Source: Streptomyces sp. M41(2017)
GTDB taxonomy: Bacteria; Actinomycetota; Actinomycetes; Streptomycetales; Streptomycetaceae
DNA: 64,000 nucleotides
Direction: 5' to 3'
Assembly (NCBI RefSeq): GCF_002078175.1
Contig: NZ_MWFK01000002.1
Location: 1,302,001-1,366,000 of the forward strand
Part shown: positions 59,102 to 64,000 of the stretch, one piece after another
Layout: the number at the start of each line of letters is the position of its first letter
How positions within the stretch are numbered: position 1 is the stretch's first letter
Translations under genes and position numbers: made by a program
Notes under the pieces: generated by a model
The model's database searches: none
The model's input: the letters and a program-made list of their open reading frames with translations, nothing else
What the model was told of the DNA's origin: nothing

Positions 59102-59563
59102 TCAGCAGCCGCGGACGGCCTCCTCCCGCCCGTCCGGGCTCTCGGCCGTGTCCCGGGGCGCACAGCACGCGCCGCCCTCCTGCTCGGCCATCGACTCGGT
59201 GTCGGCCTTGACGACATAGATCTCCCAGGGTTCCCGGCCCGGGCCGTGGACCCAGACCTTGTCCTGGACGGCGTAACAGCAGGTGGTGTCGTCCTCGACG
59301 TCGGTAGCGAGCCCTTCGTCGGCGAGGCGGGTGGTGGCGGCGTGGACGGCGTCGGTGGTGCCGACTTCGACACCCAGGTGGTCCATGCGCGTGGCGTCGT
59401 CGGCGGTGCCCTGGACGAGGACGAGTTTGAGCGGCGGGTCGGCGATGGCGAAGTTGGCGTAACCGTCACGGAGTTTGGCGGGCTCGGTGTCGAAGAGCTT
59501 GCTGTAGAAGGCGATCGAGGCGGGAAGGTCGGGGACGCGCAGAGCGAGTTGTACGCGGGACAT
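59102..59563 (-). CDS. ArsI/CadI-family VOC metalloprotein
   Basis: Glyoxalase-fold (VOC) protein of 153 residues: MSRVQLALRVPDLPASIAFYSKLFDTEPAKLRDGYANFAIADPPLKLVL, MDHLGVEVGTTDAVHAATTRLADEGL, DTTCCYAVQDKVWVHGPGREPWEIYVVKAD, and a C-terminal cysteine tail (GGACCAPRD). Metal ligands are the N-terminal His/Gln region, His in MDHLGVEV and Glu in WEIYVV; the vicinal CC before AVQDKVWV is the ArsI-type organoarsenical site. ArsI cleaves the C-As bond of methylated or aromatic arsenicals; CadI relatives are cadmium- and arsenic-induced. The ATG at 59563 has GGAGG upstream. It lies in the ars locus, 61 bp after the ArsO-like stop. Confidence 0.88.
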   Translation of the reverse strand: MSRVQLALRVPDLPASIAFYSKLFDTEPAKLRDGYANFAIADPPLKLVLVQGTADDATRMDHLGVEVGTTDAVHAATTRLADEGLATDVEDDTTCCYAVQDKVWVHGPGREPWEIYVVKADTESMAEQEGGACCAPRDTAESPDGREEAVRGC

Positions 59564-59624
59564 GACGTTCCTCCTGACACGGGACGGACGTGCCCCGGTC
59601 TGTCGGCCGGGGCACGGTGGTTCA

Positions 59625-61013
59625 TCAGCCGCAGCAGCCACCCGGCGCTGTGTGCTCGGCGGCCGGGGCCGCCGAGGTGGTGCTGCCGATCTGTACGAGC
59701 GCCGGGGCGGGGGCGCAGCAGCCGCCGCCTTCGGCCTGTGCGGCGGTGGGGTCGTCGAAGAGTCCGGCGCCGCCGCACACCCCGGTCTCGGGGAGGGTGA
59801 GTTCGACGCGGTCGGCGGCTTCGAGGTCGCCGGCGACGGCGGCGGTGACGGAGCGGACCTGCTCGTACCCGGTCATGGCCAGGAAGGTGGGGGCGCGGCC
59901 GTAGGACTTCATGCCGACCAGGTAGACGCCCTGTTCGGGGTGGGACAGCTCCTTGTGGCCGTGCGGGTACACGGTGCCGCAGGAGTGCTGGTTGGGATCG
60001 ATGAGCGGGGCCAGCTCCACGGGCGCCTGGAGGCGCTCGTCCAGGTGGAGGCGCAGTTCGGACAGGAAGGACAGGTCGGGGCGCAGGCCCGTCAGCACGA
60101 TGACCTCGTCGACCGCTTCGAGGCGGCGGCCGTCCTCACCGACCAGGACCAGGCGTCCCTCCCTGTCGGGTTCGACGGCATCCGTGCGGAATCCGGTGAC
60201 GGCGTCGGCGTATCCGTCGTCGACGGCGGCCTTGGCGGCCAGGCCCAGCGCGCCGCGGGCGGGGAGCTGGTCGGCGCTGCCGCCGCCGAAGGTGGAGCCG
60301 CTGATCCCGCGGCGCAGGATCCACACCGCCCGGGTGCCTTCTTCGGCCTTGGCGAGGGCGGCGAGGCCGGCCAGCGCGGTGAACGCGGAGGCGCCGGAGC
60401 CGATGACGGCGGTGCGCCTGCCCGCGTACCGGGCGCGGACGGCGGGGTCCTTGAGGTCGGGGATGCGATACGAGATGCGGGCCGCGGCGGCGTGCTCGCC
60501 CAGGGCCGGGAGGCCGTCGGCGCCGATCGGGCCGGGGGTGGACCAGGTGCCGGACGCGTCGATCACCGCGCGGGCGAGGATGCGCTGCTCGGCGCCGTCG
60601 GCGAGGGCGATGCGGACCGTGAAGGGCTGCTCGTCACGGTCGGCGTCGACGATCCGGTCGCGGCCCAGGCGGGAGACGCCGGTGACCGTGGCGCCGTAGC
60701 GGACCCTCTCAGCCAGGACGTCGGCGAGCGGCTGCAGATACCGCTCGGCCCAGTCCCCTCCCGTCGGGTAGGTGTCCGCGTCGGGCCTGCTCCAGCCGGT
60801 CGGCGCGAGAAGCTTCTCGGCGGCGGGGTCGGTGAGCTCGCCCCAGGTCGAGAAGAGCCGCACGTGCGACCAGGCACGGACCGCGGTGGCCGCGGTGGGC
60901 CCGGCCTCCAGGACCAGCGCGTCGATGCCGCGTTCGGTGAGATGGGCGGCGGCGGCCAGCCCGGCGGGGCCGGCACCGATGACGACGACCGGACGGTCTG
61001 AGGTGGTGGTCAT
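59625..61013 (-). CDS. ArsO-like FAD-dependent oxidoreductase
   Basis: Flavoprotein of 462 residues of the flavin monooxygenase/thioredoxin-reductase-like group. The N-terminal FAD motif is VVVIGAGPAGLAAAAHL, a second nucleotide motif is TAVIGSGASAFTALAGLA, and EVIVLTGLRPDLSFL follows. The last ~50 residues carry cysteine pairs (GVCGGAGL, GGGCCAPAP, GGCCG) that could bind metalloid or metal. ArsO genes occur in Streptomyces ars clusters; the exact reaction is not settled. It is divergent from arsR across about 100 bp, and GGAGG lies upstream of its ATG. Confidence 0.87.
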   Translation of the reverse strand: MTTTSDRPVVVIGAGPAGLAAAAHLTERGIDALVLEAGPTAATAVRAWSHVRLFSTWGELTDPAAEKLLAPTGWSRPDADTYPTGGDWAERYLQPLADVLAERVRYGATVTGVSRLGRDRIVDADRDEQPFTVRIALADGAEQRILARAVIDASGTWSTPGPIGADGLPALGEHAAAARISYRIPDLKDPAVRARYAGRRTAVIGSGASAFTALAGLAALAKAEEGTRAVWILRRGISGSTFGGGSADQLPARGALGLAAKAAVDDGYADAVTGFRTDAVEPDREGRLVLVGEDGRRLEAVDEVIVLTGLRPDLSFLSELRLHLDERLQAPVELAPLIDPNQHSCGTVYPHGHKELSHPEQGVYLVGMKSYGRAPTFLAMTGYEQVRSVTAAVAGDLEAADRVELTLPETGVCGGAGLFDDPTAAQAEGGGCCAPAPALVQIGSTTSAAPAAEHTAPGGCCG

Positions 61014-61085
61014 GGCGGTGATGTCCTCCGAGACACGCGACCCGACAGGCCGCTATTTCGATCACGGTCGATATACGCACCTTGC

Positions 61086-61104
61086 CACTCGGTATCGACG
61101 AGTG
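61086..61104. promoter_or_regulatory. Candidate ArsR operator
   Basis: CACTCG-N7-CGAGTG, perfect 6-bp arms, in the arsO-arsR divergent gap, 13 bp before the arsR ATG. Repeated TCGAT elements (61058-61072, in TTTCGATCACGGTCGATAT) precede it. Either could be the ArsR site. Confidence 0.5.
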
Positions 61105-61117
61105 TCAACATAGACGT

Positions 61118-61489
61118 ATGCCGAAGTCTGAGGTTGCGGAGCTGCCGGTACTGGACACGGGTGCGGTGACGCCGTGCTGCCCGCCGATCACCGCCGGGGA
61201 GCTGTCGCAGGAGGACGCGGAGAAGATGGCCGCCATGTTCAAGGCCCTCGCGGACCCGGTGCGGCTGCGCCTGTTCTCCAAGGTCGCCTCGCACCCGGGC
61301 GGCGAGGCGTGCGTGTGTGACATCTCCGACGTCGGCGTTTCCCAGCCGACCGTCTCCCATCACCTGAAGAAGCTCAAGGACGCCGGGCTGCTCACCTCGG
61401 AGCGGCGTGGGACCTGGGTGTACTACCGGGTCGAGGCGTCCGTCCTCGCGGGCATGGGCCAGTTGCTGACGCTGCCTGCCAGTCGCTGA
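61118..61489 (+). CDS. arsR: ArsR-family metalloregulatory repressor
   Basis: Winged-helix repressor of 123 residues. HTH: CDISDVGVSQPTVSHHLKKLKDAGLLTSERRGTWVYYRV. The As(III) site is the classical Cys65-x-Cys67 in ACVCDIS at the start of the recognition region; an extra N-terminal Cys20-Cys21 pair (TPCCPP) may take part. It represses ars genes until arsenite or antimonite binds. The ATG at 61118 begins the conserved family N-terminus. A six-copy GGTGCC repeat follows the stop. Confidence 0.93.
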   Translation: MPKSEVAELPVLDTGAVTPCCPPITAGELSQEDAEKMAAMFKALADPVRLRLFSKVASHPGGEACVCDISDVGVSQPTVSHHLKKLKDAGLLTSERRGTWVYYRVEASVLAGMGQLLTLPASR

Positions 61490-61490
61490 C

Positions 61491-61532
61491 GGTGCCGGTG
61501 CCGGTGCCGGTGCCGGTGCCGGTGCCGGTGGC
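61491..61532 (+). repeat. Hexanucleotide tandem repeat (GGTGCC)6 plus a variant
   Basis: Six perfect GGTGCC units from 61491, then one GGTGGC, immediately after the arsR stop (61487-61489). It is a simple-sequence tract likely to vary in copy number between strains. It is not in a coding frame that I can support. Confidence 0.9.
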
Positions 61533-61644
61533 ATGATCCACGACCCGTGGCGCGTCGGCGCGCACGACGCGAGGAGTACGGCCGTCGTGCCGCCGGTTCC
61601 CGAGCACGCCTGTCAGGTGGCGGCGATCCACCGTGCGTCCGCTG

Positions 61645-63051
61645 TCAGCGTTCGGCGACGGGCTTCTTGGCCTTCTTGGGCTCGGGCTTCGCTGCCTTCT
61701 TCGACTGCCCGGGCGCCCGGAGCGAGCTGTCACCCGCGGGCCCCGCACCATGGGGAGCTCCGGATCCGGCATGAGCGCGCTGAGGCGTTCCGGAGCGGTG
61801 CGGGAGCGGCCCGCTCCCCGATGGCCCCGGAGCCGCCTCGTCCTGCTTGTCCGGGGTGCCGTCGGCCCCCGCCTCGTGATCGGAGGCAGTCCTCCTCGCG
61901 GCGGCGGCGGTGGCCCGCTCGCTCCGCACGTGGTCGGAGGACTTGGACGGTCGAGCGGGGCTGCTGGTGACCGGCGTGCCGCTTTGATCGTCGCCGTGCG
62001 GCAGGGAGTCGGCGGTGCAGGCGAAGACAGCGGCGGCGGCGGTGACCGCGGCACAGGCACCGACGGTCAGGGTCCGCCACCGGACCGACCTGAATCCTGA
62101 AGGCCCCTGATGGTCGCTGCGCGGGGGGTTGCCGTGTGTGCGGTCGGGGCCCTCTTCCGCCGCACCCCCGACGACAGGCCCCGCAGGAATGGCCGCGCTG
62201 GACAGGATGGTTGCGGGTCGCCGCGAGGAAGACGCTCTCGCCAGAGCAAGAGCGCAGTCACTCGCTGTCGGACGTTCGTCCTCGTCGAGGGCTGTCATGG
62301 CCGTCACGAGGTCGGCCAGGTCTTCCGGGAGATGCTCGGGCAGTTGAGGCTTGCGATGGAGTCGCGCGATCGCCGACTCGAGCGGACCACCCTCGTACTC
62401 GAGCCTGCCCGTGAGGCATTCAAGGAGGACAAGGCCCAGGGCGTAGATGTCGCAAGGGCGACCGACAGGCCGCCCAAGGACCTGCTCGGGCGAGAGGTAG
62501 GCGGCGGTCCCGGTGAGCGTGCCACTGACCGTCCGATTGGTGGCGTCGAGCCGGCGCGAAATGCCGAAGTCGGTCAGATAGGGCCGCTCGCACGCGTCAA
62601 GAAGGATGTTGGACGGCTTGACGTCTCGATGCACGATGTTCGCGGCGTGTGCGTGAGCCAGGGCGTTGGCCACTTCGGCACCCAGGACGGCGGTTTCCCG
62701 GGCGGACAGCAACCCACGGGCGATGCGCTGCTTCAGGGTCGCGCCCTCGACCAGGTGCATGACCAGGAAGGCACGTCCCCCGTGCTGTCCGGCGTCGTAG
62801 GCGGTGACAAGGCCGGGGTGGTGCAGGCCGGCAAGGATCACCGCTTCGCCATGGGCTCCTTCCTCGACGTCGAAGCCCGTATCCGGTCGAAACACCTTGA
62901 CCGCCACGGAACGACGCAGCCTCAGATCGAAGCCTCGGTAGACGTCCGCGGCGCCCCCCGAGCCGAGAAGACCGTCCAATCGGTACCGGCCGCCGAGAAT
63001 GTCGACGGACCAACGAGAGGCGACCCTCGGAGCCGCACCACGAAACCTCAT
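61645..63051 (-). CDS. Serine/threonine protein kinase, membrane-anchored (PknB-type, no PASTA)
   Basis: Hanks-type kinase of 468 residues. Gly loop LLGSGGAADVYRG (28-40), Lys52 in VAVKVF, catalytic HRDVKPSN (141-148), DFG (161-163), and SPE in place of APE. The kinase domain ends near residue 275. A membrane helix follows (VGACAAVTAAAAVFAC, about 330-345), then an extracellular tail rich in Pro/Ser/Lys with no PASTA repeats and a basic end (KKAAKPEPKKAKKPVAER). It lies inside the arsenic locus between arsR and the ACR3 gene, on the opposite strand to arsR. A role in metal stress is not supported by sequence. Confidence 0.92.
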   Translation of the reverse strand: MRFRGAAPRVASRWSVDILGGRYRLDGLLGSGGAADVYRGFDLRLRRSVAVKVFRPDTGFDVEEGAHGEAVILAGLHHPGLVTAYDAGQHGGRAFLVMHLVEGATLKQRIARGLLSARETAVLGAEVANALAHAHAANIVHRDVKPSNILLDACERPYLTDFGISRRLDATNRTVSGTLTGTAAYLSPEQVLGRPVGRPCDIYALGLVLLECLTGRLEYEGGPLESAIARLHRKPQLPEHLPEDLADLVTAMTALDEDERPTASDCALALARASSSRRPATILSSAAIPAGPVVGGAAEEGPDRTHGNPPRSDHQGPSGFRSVRWRTLTVGACAAVTAAAAVFACTADSLPHGDDQSGTPVTSSPARPSKSSDHVRSERATAAAARRTASDHEAGADGTPDKQDEAAPGPSGSGPLPHRSGTPQRAHAGSGAPHGAGPAGDSSLRAPGQSKKAAKPEPKKAKKPVAER

Positions 63052-63219
63052 TCACCACTCCCACCGCATCCGGGGGCGATTGCCCCTGACGAGCCGCGGA
63101 CGGCGCGCCGCCGGGAGCAAGTACCCACGAGCGTTCGGATTACCCGGCGCAACGGCACTCGGCGAACCCGGGCGATGGACCGGCGTGAGGCAGATCACCA
63201 GCAGGTCCACGAGGTCGGT

Positions 63220-64000
63220 CTACGGAGATGTCGTCACCGCGTCAGGGGCGAACCGCCTGCGCCAGGCGAGCGCGACATGCACGAGGCCGATCAGGACAGG
63301 GACTTCGATGAGGGGGCCGACGACTCCGGACAGTGCCTGGCCGGAGGTGACGCCGAAGGTGGCGATCGCGACGGCGATGGCCAGCTCGAAGTTGTTCCCC
63401 GCCGCGGTGAACGCGAGCGTGGCGGTGCGGTCGTAGGCCAGGCCGATCCCCTTGCCGAGGAGGAAGGTCCCGAAGAACATGATCGCGAAGTAGACCAGCA
63501 GCGGTAGCGCGATTCGCACGACGTCCAGCGGCTGCGAGGTGATCGCCTTCCCCTGCAGGGCGAAGAGGATGACGATCGTGAACAGCAGTCCGTACAGAGC
63601 CCACGGGCCGATCCTCGGCAGGAACGTGGCCTCGTAGTTCTCGCGGCCCATCCTCCGCTCGCCGATCCGGCGGGTGAGGAAGCCGGCCGCGAGGGGGACA
63701 CCGAGGAAGACGATGACGTTCAGGGCGATGCGCCGGACGGACACGTCCAGTCCCTGGCCGTCACCGAGGTCGAGCCAGCGGGGCAGCAGGTCGAGGTAGA
63801 ACCAGCCCAGCAGGCCGAACGCCAGGACCTGGAACACCGAGTTCAGCGCCACCAGGACGGCCGCGGCTTCGCGGTCGCCGCAGGCGAGGTCGTTCCAGAT
63901 GATGACCATGGCGATGCAGCGGGCGAGGCCGACGACGATCAGGCCGGTGCGGTACTCGGGCAGGTCGGGCAGGAAGATCCACGCAAGCGCGAACATCACC
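63220..64000 (-). CDS. ACR3-family arsenite efflux transporter (5' truncated by window edge)
   Basis: C-terminal ~260 residues of a ten-helix BASS-fold arsenite exporter. Its diagnostic segments are RCIAMVIIWNDLACGD (helix 4 with the essential Cys), LNSVFQV, the conserved Glu in NNFELAIAVAIATFG, and GPLIEVPVLIGLVHVAL. The N-terminal ~100 residues lie beyond the window. ACR3 exports As(OH)3 and completes the ars set (regulator, ArsI-like, ArsO-like). It is on the minus strand, 168 bp upstream of the kinase gene start. Confidence 0.95.
   Translation of the reverse strand, partial: VMFALAWIFLPDLPEYRTGLIVVGLARCIAMVIIWNDLACGDREAAAVLVALNSVFQVLAFGLLGWFYLDLLPRWLDLGDGQGLDVSVRRIALNVIVFLGVPLAAGFLTRRIGERRMGRENYEATFLPRIGPWALYGLLFTIVILFALQGKAITSQPLDVVRIALPLLVYFAIMFFGTFLLGKGIGLAYDRTATLAFTAAGNNFELAIAVAIATFGVTSGQALSGVVGPLIEVPVLIGLVHVALAWRRRFAPDAVTTSP

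Overview
The window is a high-GC (about 70%) chromosomal segment of an actinomycete, almost certainly a Streptomyces. The evidence is a four-gene conservon (sensor kinase, roadblock protein, DUF742 protein, small GTPase), DUF5709 and DUF6397 proteins, type B ribosomal protein L31, very strong third-position GC, many GTG starts and ATGA/GTGA start-stop overlaps. No tRNA, rRNA, CRISPR array, insertion sequence or prophage was seen. The density of long reading frames opposite real genes is a GC artefact.

Layout. 1-30 kb is mostly ordinary Streptomyces core and near-core content: the 3' end of a D-lactate dehydrogenase-type FAD/Fe-S protein, an L,D-transpeptidase lipoprotein, an asymmetric heterodimeric ABC exporter, DUF5709 and L31, a YdjM-type membrane protein, a Ski2-like helicase, acyl-CoA thioesterase II, a conservon with an extra roadblock paralogue nearby, an MHYT membrane sensor, a methyltransferase, a PadR regulator divergent from a hydrolase, a fatty acid desaturase broken by a frameshift, a SNF2 helicase coupled to a SWIM protein, and two secreted or membrane proteins. 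30-35 kb is a xylose locus: xylA and xylB diverge, followed by a ROK repressor. 35-39 kb holds a Tat-exported amidase, then a GAF-type activator and the aldehyde dehydrogenase it probably controls. 39-44.5 kb is a flavin-based electron-transfer locus: ferric-reductase-like membrane protein, FMN-binding protein and ApbE flavin transferase, divergent from an OmpR-type two-component system.

44.5-59 kb is the most interesting part. It is a hypoxia/dormancy-type island whose content parallels the mycobacterial DosR regulon and the OsdKR-associated region of S. coelicolor. It holds two tandem universal stress proteins, four CBS-domain proteins (three with BON domains), an Rv1733c-type membrane protein, a DevS/OsdK-like GAF histidine kinase without an adjacent response regulator, two HTH-PNPOx fusion proteins and a free PNPOx-like protein, a zinc alcohol dehydrogenase, and a complete pyruvate formate-lyase with its activase. 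A 14-bp dyad of the form GGNCC-N4-GGNCC, often as GGNCCGACCGGCCC or its complement, recurs in the non-coding gaps before these genes, sometimes as pairs 20-21 bp apart. I infer that it is the operator of this island.

59-64 kb is an arsenic-resistance locus: ArsI/CadI-like dioxygenase-fold protein, ArsO-like flavoprotein, a divergent ArsR repressor, and an ACR3 arsenite exporter running off the right edge. A Ser/Thr protein kinase gene is inserted between ArsR and ACR3.
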